Source: Labia minor (taxonomy: Eukaryota > Arthropoda > Insecta > Dermaptera > Spongiphoridae). Taken from it: DNA of 64,000 bases. Of this stretch, positions 13,501-24,031 are shown one piece after another (positions within the stretch are counted from its first letter, which is position 1; every line of letters starts with the position of its first letter). The translations under genes and the position numbers were made by a program. The notes under the pieces are model-generated. The model was given only the letters and a program-made list of their open reading frames with translations. It did no database searches and was not told the DNA's origin. The DNA is taken from NCBI GenBank assembly GCA_963082975.1, contig OY720346.1, positions 48,089,296-48,153,295 of the forward strand. The letters run 5' to 3'.

Positions 13501-13891
13501 GAATGAAAAGTTCAAATTAAATATTTTTAGTATATATTTATTTGATTAATATGTAATAATTTATATCTTTTTGAAATTTTAATATGATATTTATACATAT
13601 ATATCTAAGAATATAATAAGTAAAAAAAAATTCTAAGAGTAAAGTTTGTAATGAAATGTCAGTTTGACATTACATTCAAAGGTTAGAATTTTTTTTTCTT
13701 CAATTAATTAAGATTGAATTTTTATACAAAAAAACAGAAAGGAATGATAAATAGGATTGAGTATGCTTACTTTTACGTTGCGATCGTTCTTGTTCATCTT
13801 GAAATCGGGCATATCCTTCGGGATTGTTATGCTGGTTGGTCTCCATAACCCGTCCCGAAGCCTGCGCCTGGTAAAGCCACGGCTGCGACAT
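3637..13891 (-). CDS. TPCN1: Two-pore cation channel, TPC1 type (19 coding exons)
   Basis: Endolysosomal voltage- and lipid-gated Na+/Ca2+ channel; two Shaker-like six-helix repeats per chain, dimer in the membrane. Coding exons read on the minus strand: 13891-13771, 11921-11758, 11245-11081, 10837-10712, 9097-8967, 8888-8799, 8735-8643, 8554-8455, 7999-7819, 7718-7554, 7239-7144, 6980-6861, 6007-5803, 5410-5276, 5019-4882, 4811-4645, 4573-4467, 4029-3903, 3731-3637 (stop TAA). Every intron is GT-AG and all phases agree, giving 841 residues, close to the ~815 of vertebrate TPC1. Visible landmarks: RHKRTM after IS2, filter I TTAN (294-297), S4 of repeat II with R571/R574/R577, filter II VNNW (674-677), LEAFRFR after IIS6. 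The start ATG opens exon 1 and no upstream exon is needed. The exon 2 donor (GTTTCA) is weak. TPC1 rather than TPC2/3 is judged from remembered similarity; paralogue assignment is less certain than the family. Confidence 0.93.
4162..4231 (-). pseudogene. Duplicated fragment of TPC1 exon 18 inside intron 17
   Basis: About 70 bp nearly identical to 3922-3991 of exon 18, some 240 bp away and in the same orientation. On the minus strand it reads [15 protein letters not shown] and then shifts frame, because ATGAAAGAAGCAG of the exon is ATAAAAAAGCAG here (one base lost). There is no AG acceptor directly upstream of the copy. It therefore looks like a dead partial tandem duplicate and not an alternative exon. 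Confidence 0.85.
4645..7239 (-). other. TPCN1: TPC1 exons 11-16: second channel repeat (IIS1-IIS6, pore II)
   Basis: Residues 447-732. Exons 11-12 encode IIS1 and an S1-S2 loop; exon 13 (205 nt) encodes the end of IIS2, [17 protein letters not shown]3 and S4 ([12 protein letters not shown]). Exon 14 encodes IIS5 and the NCC motif. Exon 15 encodes the pore turret with two N-glycosylation sequons (N632-T-T, N644-T-S), [17 protein letters not shown] and the VNN of filter II; exon 16 completes W677 and encodes IIS6. Intron 12 (6008-6860) is the largest in this half. Confidence 0.9.
7554..7999 (-). other. TPCN1: TPC1 exons 9-10: cytosolic linker between repeats
   Basis: Residues 331-446. Exon 9 begins MLAVVYETF, the cytosolic continuation of IS6, then LLLHKRQA and FEGLIRYY, conserved linker motifs of TPC1. 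Exon 10 contains [19 protein letters not shown], which has the acidic/glycine spacing of an EF-hand-like loop; animal TPC linkers keep the fold but usually do not bind calcium, so binding is not claimed. The exon 9 donor is GTAAGA at 7818-7813; a GT two bases upstream (7820) would break the frame. Confidence 0.88.
8455..11245 (-). other. TPCN1: TPC1 exons 3-8: first channel repeat (IS1-IS6, pore I)
   Basis: Residues 96-330. Exon 3 starts EGRNNDKF and carries IS1 (about 124-141). Exon 4 carries IS2 and the basic S2-S3 link RHKRTMLK. Exon 5 carries IS3 and IS4 with arginines R215, R218, R221. Exons 6-7 carry IS5 and the pore helix with filter TTAN spanning the exon 7/8 junction, followed by FPDVMMP. 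Exon 8 carries IS6 ending VLMNL. Intron 4 (9098-10711) is the longest here and holds a SINE. Identification rests on motif order and splice phases. Confidence 0.9.
9250..9450 (-). repeat. tRNA-derived SINE (family 1) in TPC1 intron 4
   Basis: Shares its body with 55923-56173: GCCTATCAAGTCGG at the low-coordinate end, a central GATCGGAG motif, ATAGACCCCAGCTAGAGAAA and a CCCGGGACTTGAACTC region that on the minus strand reads like a tRNA B box. The copy lacks the outermost part of the tRNA-like head and is more diverged than the 55.9-kb copy. Confidence 0.7.
11758..13891 (-). other. TPCN1: TPC1 exons 1-2: cytosolic N-terminus and long intron 1
   Basis: Exon 1 (13891-13771) encodes 40 residues ending in a basic, glutamine-rich stretch and stops at the donor GTAAGC in phase 1. 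Exon 2 (11921-11758) encodes residues 41-95, an acidic segment ending [10 protein letters not shown], which matches the conserved NYxEAA motif just before IS1 in TPC1 proteins. The 1.85-kb intron 1 is AT-rich with no recognisable repeat; the small frames inside it are low-complexity. Confidence 0.85.
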
Positions 13892-14000
13892 TCACTCGTT
13901 CGGCCCTACGATCCGACACTCGTTAAACGAATCAATCCCGCTAAACTCAAAATACAACCCACCACTTAACCAGTCACAACCAACTTGAAGCGCTTATCTT
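13892..14000 (-). promoter_or_regulatory. Probable 5' UTR / promoter of TPC1
   Basis: A GC-richer block directly upstream of the start codon, in contrast with the AT-rich DNA further up (14030-14750). The start context on the minus strand is GAGTGAATGTCG. No TATA box is placed convincingly; position only supports promoter function. Confidence 0.4.
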
Positions 14001-14756
14001 ATCAGTCAATTAAATATAACATTAAGAAGGTGCTTATTAAAAAAAATAAAAAATAAATGAAAACATTAATTCATACTTCAATACATTTTCTTTCACTTCG
14101 ATTTCTCTTAATTAAAAAAGAATATAAACACACAATATACGCAATTAAAATTATATAATTTCTATTATTTTATTTATGCTTAAAGTGATTAAAAATTTAA
14201 TTTGAATAAAAGTGAAATCCACTATCAATGTAATTCATAATAAATTCATTTTTCTTTTATCTTTTATTTTTTAATTTATATCTCGTTAATATTTTTATTT
14301 ATAATATGTTACCTATATTTACTTGCTTATTATATCATGTTATTTATTTATTTTTATATAGTTAAAGAATTTAGTTGATACAATAATCAAATAAGGTACA
14401 TCACAGATATATATATATAACATATATAGTATATATAGCATACAAAAAACAAATTTATTATTTTTTTTTTTTTGAAAACATCTTTTATTATATAATTTAT
14501 AAATTATCTGCAAATTCTAAATTACATATAAATATAATATAAATTTTATAATTAATTAATAATACAGGATAGATATAATTTGATATACTGCCAGAAATTT
14601 GAAAAACAATGGGAGAGGCCTATGCCCAAAACGAACATGAAAAATAATTGTTATTTTTTACTATCTAAGTTGACTTTATATTTTTGTAAATTTTAGTACT
14701 TTATATTTTACGGATAAACCTGTAATTTTTGTTATGAATACCTAATAGTCCCAACT
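14001..14756. other. AT-rich spacer, nothing recognised
   Basis: Low-complexity A/T sequence between TPC1 and the MULE element; TA runs near 14410 and poly-T at 14461-14473. No exon-like frame. Confidence 0.5.
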
Positions 14757-14765
14757 ACAATTAAC

Positions 14766-15747
14766 GAATACATACCAAAATTTCCTCTACCAATATTCCC
14801 TCTGAACCTTTTTGTTTATTGACAAGAGGCTTATACTAACTCTTGGTGACCCTTCGTTCCCGAAAGTCTGTGAAGACCATTTTATGGTCATCATCTGGCA
14901 TTCTATTGCTCCTCTACCTTTAAATTGCATCGAAAGTTCGAGACTCAAATCTTAAAATTAAACGTGAAAATAACCACCACTTTCCCTCAAATCAACATTA
15001 GGGCCTGTCAGTTTCTCTTCAGTCAGGCTATTTATCGCCATATACAATCAGACTCAACTATACTCGCTCTGTACAACAACCACAAGGAGCCAGACAACAG
15101 TCGTCACATGAGAGCCCTTGCCGCACTCGCCTATGTACCACTGGACGAGGTGGACGGCGTTTACAAGTCCTTGGTTGAGTCTTCATTCTGGAACTCAAAC
15201 GCTGCAACATTAGCTCCTTTATTGGACTATTTTGAAAAACAATGGCTTGGATACTACAACAATCGCCGTAGCTGGTTGAATCCACAATTTCAAAAACCAA
15301 TTTGGAACCAACATGCGGCCGTTTTGCAACAATTACCACGGACTAACAACGCCATTGAAGTATGGCATACGGCTTCATTGGACGCCTTGGATGCAACAAG
15401 CCCACAGTTTGGAAACTTTTGGATGGCATTCGAGAAGAAGTGGCACTAACAAGCCTCAACACCACCCACAACGACATTGGTGCTCGCCCACATCCACCTC
15501 ACAAAGACTAACGCACAGCCTACTGGGTGGATATGACAAAAGACAAATGGGCCACCATGACAAATGAGGACAAGTATGAACACCTTCTTAACATTGCCTC
15601 AAACTTTAAATATAATTAACTTTTAAAAAAATTGCCATTCTTTTTTATTAAATGTATTCTTAATTTGCTTAATTATTAAATAAAATAAAATTTCATTCCG
15701 AGCCCAACCTCAGAGGGAATATTGGTAGAAGGGAATTTTGGTATGAT
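14766..15747 (+). mobile_element. MULE (Mutator-like) DNA transposon, internally deleted
   Basis: Perfect 9-bp direct repeats ACAATTAAC at 14757-14765 and 15748-15756 flank the element, the duplication length of Mutator-like elements. The ends are inverted repeats of about 40 bp sharing ACCAAAAT, CTACCAATATTCCCTCTGA with a few mismatches. Inside is the C-terminal half of a transposase. The 5' coding half, including most of the catalytic domain, is gone, so the copy is not autonomous. Confidence 0.9.
14925..15449 (+). pseudogene. MULE transposase fragment (FLYWCH-associated type)
   Basis: The frame contains, in order, CQFLFSQAIYRHIQ, ALAALAYVPLDEV, LLDYFEKQWLGYYNN and LPRTNNAIEVWH. The order (F-H/Q...ALAFVP...YFExxYIG...PRTNNxxExWH) is the C-terminal signature of animal MULE transposases often found beside FLYWCH zinc fingers. 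The first third of such proteins is missing, and after 15449 homology appears to continue in another frame (HNDIGARP... EDKYEHLLNIAS), indicating a frameshift. The true upstream start is lost, so the ATG at 14925 is arbitrary. Confidence 0.8.
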
Positions 15748-15756
15748 ACAATTAAC

Positions 15757-16429
15757 ATCATGTTATAATAGGTATTACCGTTTGAGATTTTGCAAAAACC
15801 CAAATTATGAGTCTTATCCCTCGGTTTCCCCCTATCAGTTGTCATATTGTCATAAATCTATAATAATCTAAAAAACCTTTCATTTTTTAAGTCATAAACA
15901 GGTTAAATAAATTGTCTGATTTGCTCATTTTATATTGTTTTTTTTTATTATCTCTAATTGTGTGGAGTTGTGAAATATTTTTTTTCATTTTTTTTTTCAA
16001 TATTCTCTTTTCAATAGATCCCTTGTATATAAATTCATGTATTTTTTTATTTTTGAATTCCATTATTATTTTTTTGTTTGTTTCTATGTGTTTTAATTAT
16101 TGAATATGACTGCTAGGACAATTCAATCCGAATTAATCTGATATCATCTATTCATTACCAAATCGTTGTTAGTAGTCGACCGCTAATTGACCTATGATGA
16201 ACAAAATCCATTCATTGATTTCAATAAGGTATTGGATTTGATAACATACCAATCTTTTTTTTTGCATATTAAAACATGAAAAGTACGATTTAGTGATAAT
16301 ACATAATATATTCAACCTTATTTTTTTATTTCTATAATTATTTTAAGTACTAATAAATCTTGAAATTAAACTTGTCGAAGTGAAATCAAATTGATTTCAT
16401 GAGTAATTTTCTGATTTGCATATTTAAAA
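15757..16429. other. AT-rich spacer, nothing recognised
   Basis: Low-complexity sequence with T-rich runs. The plus-strand frame at 15912-16103 is almost entirely F, I, L and S, as expected from a T-rich tract, so it is not called as a gene. Confidence 0.4.
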
Positions 16430-17047
16430 AAAAGTGTTATATATATATATATATATATTTGTTTGCACTTTGCTCAGAATTTAAACATTTTTGCATATCT
16501 TCAAGTTTCATGACCTCTAGAATCCAGAATTTAGAATTGTCATATCTGACCAGGAAATTGTGACGTTAAAGACTCAAAATTGGCTGAACCGATTTCTATA
16601 AAATTACATCACAATTTTCTTTCTTTTATACCTCTATTTGGAGGCTATAAATTGTATCAATATCTAATCAATAACCTCAGAATTATTTTTTTAAAATTTA
16701 TATAATATATTCCATGTTATTCTTTCCGATTCATTTCCGACAATGAATATAAAATTAATAATTCTAGCAAATCCTACACAAAGAATGATTATAATATTTA
16801 AATTTTTGTTTTAATTTTCATTTAATTCAAATATCATTTCATCAATAAAATAATTTTTCTTAAAAATTCACATTTTAATTAATTTAATAAAATATTTAGA
16901 TCAAATTTTTCTTAAATTATTTTTTTATTTATTCTTATTTTATTTGAATATTTTTTTTTCTATTTAAAACTGAAGAGTTTAATTTTATTTATGTCTGATT
17001 TTTTTTTAGTGTTTTGTGAAATCAAAAATATTTTTAAAACGACAAAA

Positions 17048-17690
17048 AATAAGATGACCTGTGGCCAGTTCCGAACCGACCGACGGTTTGAAAAATTAAT
17101 TTCCAGCTACAGAAACAATTTCAAATAATTTTAATATATCTATTAATGTAATAAAAAACAAATATGAATATAACATAAATATTTTTAATTTTATTTTATT
17201 TATAATATATATGTAAGACCAGGCTGTGACGTCATGAATGGCTGGATGACGTCATATAATTTTAAATCAAGTAAAAACTAATAAATATGATTTTTCTCGA
17301 GGATAAAACCAATACAAAGTGCATGATTCGTGGTGATATATAAAAAAATCTCCTCGTGTGAAATTTGGTGTGAAAATAACCCTTTCCTTCCTATCGTCGA
17401 TCGCTAATACTACCACTTCCGGTTTTCGGATATACACCAAAAGTTGATCAATTCATCCCACTGATGCATTAAGTAAATATACCAAATTTCATCAAAATCG
17501 GTTGAGCCGTTCAGGCTGTGCACATCTATACGGACGGACAGACGGACAGACGGACAGACGGACGGACAGACATCATGCTAAAAATACTTTTTTTCTGTTT
17601 AGAAAATGCATGATTCGTGGAGATATGTAAAAATCTCCACATGTGAAATTTGGTGTGAAAACAATACCTCCCTTACTATCGTCGGTCGGT
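17048..17690 (+). repeat. Interspersed repeat R1, copy 1
   Basis: Shares its whole length with the copies at 24.0-25.8 and 25.8-26.3 kb. It opens with GACCTGTGGCCAG...ACCGACCGACG and closes with CTATCGTCGGTCGGT, an 11-bp inverted match. Inside are two TGACGTCA palindromes, AAATCGGTTGAGCCGTTCAGG and a (GGACAGAC)n microsatellite at about 17530-17570. No coding sequence. The superfamily is undetermined; the long inverted terminal piece of copy 2 suggests a DNA-transposon MITE. Confidence 0.75.
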
Positions 17691-18329
17691 AAATATTTGT
17701 TCTTGTTATTAATTTATTTACCCTATTATTAATTACTACTATATTTTAAGTATAAAAATGATTTATTGATTAAATATAAAAATTAAAATATGATTTTTTA
17801 GACAAATAATATCTATAAAGAAATTGTTTTAAATTTTAATCTTTTTGTAAAACTGGTTAAATTTTTTATATTTCTTTTAAATTCAAATAATTATTATCTA
17901 TTCTATATAGTGTATTAGTTTCTAAAACCAAGTCAGAAGAAAATATATTTAACGCCTTGTGCTTATATTAAATACAATTAATAAATTTGAATTAAAAAAA
18001 AAAATAATTTAGATAAATTTTATAAATTTAAACATAAACAAAACAATTACTAAAAACTTTTTTATTTATTAATTTTAATAAATTCACACTGATATTTTTA
18101 TTGATAAAAATTAATATTATACCATAATATAAATTAAAAATATCAATATTTTAATTTGTTTAATTTTTCCTATATTATTAATAATCAATTAAATGTAAAT
18201 TAAATATAAAATTTTGAAGATCAATTTGCTATTAAAATCAGAGAAATAAGTTCATTCATTAAACTTTAAAATTTGGAGGATTCATGTAAATGAATCTAAA
18301 AATCCAATCATATCACCTTCACTAATAAA

Positions 18330-18660
18330 AAAGTCATATGTTCAACAGTTTATTTAAATTCAAAAATCATCCCCTATAGTAACTCTGTAAAGTATCTTGG
18401 GCTGCACCTCGACTCAAGACATAGCTGGAAAATTCACATAGAAAAAAAAAGAAATGAATTAAATATTAAATATAAAAAATGTATTGGCTATTAGGAAAAA
18501 ATTCCCAACTTGCCTTAAAATCCAGTTTTACTTTATAAGTCAATGCTTATGCCAATTTGGTCATATTCTTTTTAAATATGGGGAACTGCTAGCGAATCCA
18601 GTATAAGTAAGATTCAAAGAGTGCAATCCAAGATATTCAGATGTATAACAAACGCCCCAT
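18330..18660 (+). pseudogene. Jockey-type LINE reverse transcriptase fragment
   Basis: Conceptual translation shows SVKYLGLHLDSRHSWKIHI, then KKCIGY, LLYKSMLMPIWSY, IWGTASESSISKIQRVQSK and ITNAP. KYLGxxLDxxLxWxxHI...LYKxxLxPIWxYGxxLWGxAxxxNIxxIQRxQxKxLRxIxxAPW is the thumb-region signature of Jockey-like non-LTR retrotransposons. The frame has stops and small deletions. It lies within the degenerate Helitron and is a different LINE lineage from the fragments in the other Helitron copies. Confidence 0.8.
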
Positions 18661-19479
18661 AATAAGTAATATTTAAATAAAAATAAAAAATTCTTATTTT
18701 ATTTAAATTTAGTGTGTTTGCGGGAGATCAATTCAGTTAAAAAAAGTTTCTTTTTATTTTATATCATATATCACGTATCTAAAGCTTGATATTTCTCTAA
18801 ATTTCACATTATTATAAAAAATATTCAATAAAGGACAAATGATAATACAAAAAGAATATCAAAATAAATATTAAGGAATATTATAATCCATTTTAACATA
18901 TACAATAAAATATTAAATTAATTTACTGATTAAATTAAAAAATAAATAAGGGCACAAAAATGAAATAAATTCTATAATATACTAAGTGAAATCAAATAAA
19001 TGAAAACCTAATACATTCAGACTTTCAACCAAATACTATGTACCACTTGGGGGGTACAGGGGGCAGATTAATAATATAATCAATAAGATTTAGAATATTG
19101 AACTAAAAGTAATGAACCTCATTTAAAAGGAAGTTAATAATAAATTAAATTAATTAATCTTTATATATAAATATAGACACATTATATTGTATACTTATTG
19201 TTTTATTGATAAATGATTAGAGATTTCAAATGGACCATCTTCTTTCCAAAACCATGAATCTATTTTTTTTCTTTTTGTTTTCAATGGCCGATCTTTTTTC
19301 TTCCTCTCTCTCTCAATTTAAATTTCAAACTAATAGGGAAATCAAGTAAATAAGATTAGATCTCATTTAAAAACACAATATCTTTTCATCAGTTTCCCAA
19401 TTTCATTCTCTGATCGTCGTTTTTTTCTCTCTTTCTGCCTCTCTTTCTCTCTCACTACCAATTCATTTGTTTTTTTTTC

Positions 19480-19880
19480 TTTTTTATTCAACATTCAATG
19501 GCATTCAATGGGGATCGTATCTTGGAATCGTTTTCTCTTCCTCCCACAATTGAAGTGATGTCATTTAATCGCGGGCTTAGGACACCACAAGTAAAACGTT
19601 CAAAAAACGTCGACGCGGCATTTGTATTCTTTCTAGAAATTGGAAGGATGGATAAAAAAAAGCCACGCAACTAGAGAAGGGTGGAGTTGCTGAAGTGCCG
19701 CGAAGTACTTTACGGCTTTACGGGAGGAGCCCAGAGCTCTGTCTTAAGATGACCCCGCGACATTCTCAGTTCACCTAAAATGTCATGTCTGCAAACTCCA
19801 CCCCAGACCGAGATAAAGATGGTTATTAAGCAGAAAGAGAGAAAGAGACAGAAAATTGGGTTGATAAGAGATAACGAATG
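19480..19880. promoter_or_regulatory. GC-richer non-coding island, candidate regulatory element
   Basis: Unlike its surroundings, this stretch has balanced composition with CpG-containing words (AACGTCGACGCGGC, CGCGGGCTTAGG, GCCGCGAAGTAC). I found no second copy in the window, no long frame on either strand and no splice-like borders. Single-copy, non-repeat and GC-raised suggests selective constraint, but function is inference. Confidence 0.3.
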
Positions 19881-20968
19881 ACATCAGCACAAACTTAACG
19901 CCTTCACTGACAAAAAAATCTCTTAAGAGTAATTGCTTCTACTTTGGTCAGAAGGAGGATTTTAACCAATTCTTTTAGAATTGGAAAAAATCAAACTGAT
20001 AACATTAAAATAATGCATTTGCAACAATTATACTAATTAGGCCATATATATATAATCAAATTCTCTAAAAATTGTTTCATATAAAATTTTCTATATTTGT
20101 TTTAAATTTGGAATAATGCCAACTTTTTGATATTTTTTTTATTTGTTTATATATGAATGTATCTAATCGAAAATGTTGCCACAGGTCGTCATGACATCAA
20201 TAGAATCTTATATATAAAATTTGGTTATGGCCAGTTTTACTTAGAACGGAAAGTTGTTCACAAAATTTGGACCATCAAACAAACACACACAAACATACGC
20301 CAACTGGAAAACCGTTCTTTTGGAATCAGAATGACTTGAAACAGGGAGATCTGTCAAAAAGTGCATATAGATATTCTCAATCAGGATAATAATACCTTTA
20401 CTCCCCTTTTACGATTGAAAAGTAAAAATTAGTGTTTAATGTAATAATTCCATATTGCATATGTTAAGTAGGCCTATTCTTAATTAAATTAATACTTACA
20501 TCTTAATTAATTTTATATCCTGATTTATTCTTTTGTCTTTAAATTCTAAATCAGGTTTAACCTTTATTTTAATAATATAAAAATTAATTTATATTTCTTT
20601 TTTTTCATCAATTGTCTTGGGAAGGTCCTTGATCAGATTTTGTATAAATTTTATAATACTTTCAAAAATTTAATGCACAAGTATTTATATAAATATATAT
20701 TTCTCAGAAAATATGCTTACGATTTATTGGAAAATCATTTATTAGTTCTTATTTTCAAGCAAAATAATTCTAAATGATTTTAAGTAAATCGTAAAATAAT
20801 CAAATCCTTGAGTTAATTCCAGAATTTTAATAATTAGAATCATAAAATAATAAAATAAAAGCAATATTATAGTCTATTATAGTCAGAAATAATTTTAAAT
20901 TATAGATAATTTTTATTATTATTATTTTTCGTGAAAAAAATATACGGTAAAATTTAGAATTAAAATAA

Positions 20969-21228
20969 TAATAAGACAGGTCAACAAGTACATGACTTTT
21001 TGAAGGAAACATAGGTTTTTGGATAAAAAATTATATTTTTTATAATTTTTTTTATTTTTGTCTCAAATCACGAGGCAGTCTGCTATTAGTCGATGTCAAA
21101 CAAAAACTAAAAGACCCAGCTAGATCAAATTTCGACAGATCAGCTGATAGTTGCTTGCTGACAGGAGCAGTGTTCCCATTTCATTTAAGAGAGGAAAAAA
21201 GTCACGGACTTATTGACGTGCCTTCGTA
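20969..21228. mobile_element. mariner-type MITE, copy 1
   Basis: Left end AGACAGGTCAACAAGTACATGACTTTTTGAAGG and right end (reverse) TACGAAGGCACGTCAATAAGTCCGTGAC are diverged inverted repeats of the type TACGAGGNCAGGTCAATAAGTCCGTGA, with a TA at the border. The interior (AAACAAAAACTAAAAGACCC, CAGCTGATAGTTG) matches the copy at 28.0-28.3 kb, which lies in the opposite orientation. No coding. Confidence 0.7.
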
Positions 21229-21420
21229 TCAGAATTACATCATAATACTAAACAAAGATAAATATATATCGTTCATTTTTCCTTTTCCATTCTTTGAAGG
21301 AACTCACACCATTAAGTCTTATTAAAATGGTCTATTCATAGATAATTGTCCTTATCACATTTCGTACTTTGGTCTTGTCTTTATTTTTTCCATTCTTAAT
21401 GTATAGAAAAATTAAAAAAA
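21229..21420 (-). repeat. LINE 3'-end fragment
   Basis: AATTACATCATAATACTA, ACAAAGATAAAT, GAACTCACACCATT, GGTCTATTCA and TACTTTGGTCTTG match 49890-50050, the 3' end of the minus-strand LINE there. This copy is short and decayed. It adjoins the MITE border. Confidence 0.6.
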
Positions 21421-22009
21421 ATTTTTTTAATTTATTTAATATATTTACAAAAATAATATTTTTGTATGAAAAATTTGAATTTAAAATTATATATGAATAA
21501 GAGCGAAACATCAAAAGACCAAATCAGAGTTTTATTATTTATTATTTATTTTTCTTCCAAACTTTTAAAATAATATTTTTTTAGAGTAACCAATTAAAAA
21601 TATAATATAGATTTTTAATATAGTTCTTTATATAAACAAATTGTAAAATTGTAAAACTACGCTTTAAGAATAATATAGAAAGTCATTCTATTATTTTTTT
21701 TAATTATAATTAATTAATTATAATTTTATAACAAAATTTTCAAATAAAGAGAATAAAAACATTTGTCCATTTTTCATTTAATAATTAATATAAAAAAAAT
21801 AAAAATTAAAAAAACTAAATAAATTTAAGTAATTCAATTTTATTTGACATTTGAAAGAAATATACTTCTAAATATATATATTCCTATATTCGTATAGGAA
21901 TTCTGCTTTTCATTTAATCAATAAGCATCCTTCAAATGAATGATTCAAATTGTAATTAATAAGTTTCTTCAGATAATCAATTTTCAAAGGGCATGTTGTC
22001 GCTTAATTA

Positions 22010-22565
22010 ATAACCAACCTTCCATCCATTCACTACTTCTTCCACCCTCCTCTCGCCTCATACACCCACCTATACATTCTGATCTCTCCCTCTAAATACC
22101 CCATAATATTCTATTGAAAATTCCTATTTATTGCTTCAATCTAAAATATTAATGCGTATTTTTTTTCAAATCGAGTTTTAATAAAAAAAAAAAAAAAATT
22201 GAAAAAACAAACAAATAGACTGTTGTAGTCGAAAATCAACTCTTTGATTTCGTTAAAAAAAATAAAAATATTCCGAAAAAACAAAATCAATCAAACAAAA
22301 GGAAAACAAATAGAATCTGTGGATAAATACAATTCAGATCAAATGGAAAAATATAACAAACTAGCAAATTTACTCAATACTCTTCGATTTTTTTTAGTAC
22401 TTTTATTATTTATTTATTTATTTTTTACAAAGCAAGGAAATAAACGTTTTTTGTGTTTATGTTTGGGTTTATGTCCAGATATTGTTCGCTCTCTTCTCGT
22501 TTATTTTGTTGTTGATGTTGTTATACAAATAATATAAAATTTTTTCAATTGTAATCTGAAAGGTG
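22010..22565 (+). other. Pyrimidine-rich island ending at a strong splice-donor-like site
   Basis: CCT-rich sequence (22018-22100) is followed by an AT-rich stretch with an open frame at 22244-22537 (97 codons, one hydrophobic segment LLNTLRFFLVLLLFIYLFF) and, 24 bases on, AAAGGTGAGTAA, a consensus splice donor. The arrangement could be an untranslated or short coding first exon of a plus-strand transcript, but no downstream exon was found and the frame is lysine/asparagine-rich as chance AT-rich frames are. Held only as a lead. Confidence 0.15.
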
Positions 22566-22803
22566 AGTAATTTTATATATATATAATGACAAAGTATTCA
22601 GTTGGACTGAAAATATTATTTTAAAAAATTCAATTTGGTTGGTAAAATTGTTATTATATTTTTTTATATTATTTTTATTTTTTAGATTATTATACATATT
22701 ACAATAGATTTAAAATTTTCAATATATATATATTCTTTATTTTGTTATATTAAATATAATTTCATGAAATAAAAATAATTCAGTCCATTTTCTCATCATA
22801 TTA

Positions 22804-23800
22804 CTAGCTGCTCAGAGCACATTCGGCTCTCTTCACACCTATACGAGGGTTCCGTCCCCTGTACCCCCGAGTGTTTGGTTGAAAGTAGTAAAAGGTTTTC
22901 ATCCATTTTGTTTCAATCCGTATATTACATAAAACATTCATTTCTTTTTGTGTTCTTATTTAAAATATATTTTAATTTAATCAGTAAATTAATTATTATT
23001 GTATATGTTATATCTATCTATCTATGTGGCTCAACGATACTCGAAAGTTCTTGGCCGCAACATCCACATTTCTCCAAGTGTCCCTATCCTGAGTCCTTAT
23101 CCCATCTTTCTTACATCCCTTCGTAGGCGTCCTTGGTCTTCCAAGCGGACGTTTTCCAATCGGTCTCCCCACCAATATCTTTTTCCTCTTCCATTATAGC
23201 CACACCCTGCCTATCGCAGCCTTTTCGCTTTTATAACCCTAACTATTTCTGAAGATGCATAGAGGTCATGCAATTCCTCGTTATGTAGTTTCCGCCATAT
23301 CCCGGTGACCTCATCTTTCTTTGGCCAATAAATGCTGGGAAGAATCCTAATCTCAAATACTTTGAATCTACTCTCATCTCCCAGAGTCATAGACCATGCC
23401 TCCCACCCCATATAATACAACAGACAAAATAATTGTTTTATATATTTTAATTTTGATTCCCTTTGATAATAATTTTGATGAGATAAGCCTCTTTACTGAT
23501 AACAGGCGTTTCCCGATTGCAACCTTGATTTAAATTCTTCTCAAATATTATTATCCTTCGTGATTACATTCAATTTTTCTACATATTCAAATTCTACATT
23601 TTGTATATTAATACTGTTCCTCTTTTTGTTAATAAATATTTTTTCTTATCATTATTAATTTCAAACCCCATCTCTTTTCCTACCTAGATTAATTTTTCCT
23701 CGCTATATAGTCTATAAAATAGTTATTTTCCGGACAGACATGAAAAATTCTAAAATCACTTTTGGATTCTAGAGGTTATGAAATTTAGATCTTGATGTTA
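22804..23800 (-). mobile_element. Helitron copy with captured LINE RT fragment
   Basis: On the minus strand it ends ...GAGCAGCTAG (22804-22807) followed by T, with the GC-rich GGGGGTACAGGGGACGG block and hairpin remnant just inside. The other end (23700-23800) has the head motifs ATAAAATAGTTATTTTCCGG, GACAGAC and TGGATTCTAGAGGTTATGAA but no TC terminus. In between is LINE sequence in the same orientation. Compared with the 45-kb copy most of the interior is deleted. Confidence 0.75.
23211..23420 (-). pseudogene. Non-LTR reverse transcriptase C-terminal fragment (in Helitron)
   Basis: Translation contains GWEAWSMTLGDESRFKVFEIRILPSIYW and PKKDEVTGIWRKLHNEELHDLYASSEIVRVIKAKRLR. The pattern C/GWExWSLTxxDExRLRVFExRILRxIxGPxKDEVTGxWRRLHNEELHDLYxSPxIxRVIKxRRLRWAGH is the region after the RT thumb of a LINE lineage common in arthropods. 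The catalytic part lies outside this piece. Confidence 0.85.
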
Positions 23801-24031
23801 TATATTTATATGATCAATGTCTTGAAATTTGTTATTATATATATTGAAAAATTAAACGTGTATATTTACATCAAAAAATATATAGGTATATATGAATGAA
23901 GCCATTTTTTTTAATATAATTTTAATGTAAAATATTATTTTTTTTAATTTGTTTTTAAATAAAATAATTTGTTTTTAGATGGAAACTTTTCTGAACACAT
24001 ATTTTAAAAATAACTATTTAACTAAATTTTT

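Larger units (their letters stand above)
16440..19062 (+). mobile_element. Old Helitron copy, interrupted and decayed
   Basis: The 5' part (16440-17030) aligns by eye with the head of the 45.3-48.6 kb Helitron: a TA run, TTGCTCAGAATTTAAA, TTTGCATATCTTC, TTTCATGACCTCTAGAATCC, GGCTGAACCGATTTCT. The 3' part (19010-19062) carries ACTTTCAACCAAATACTATG and GTACAGGGGGC as in the other copies, but the terminal hairpin and CTAG are lost. Between them lie a younger repeat (17048-17690) and a LINE fragment (18330-18660). Confidence 0.6.

Noticed and set aside
13757..13969. A plus-strand open frame opposite TPC1 exon 1
   Set aside because: It is the antisense shadow of exon 1 and its upstream region.
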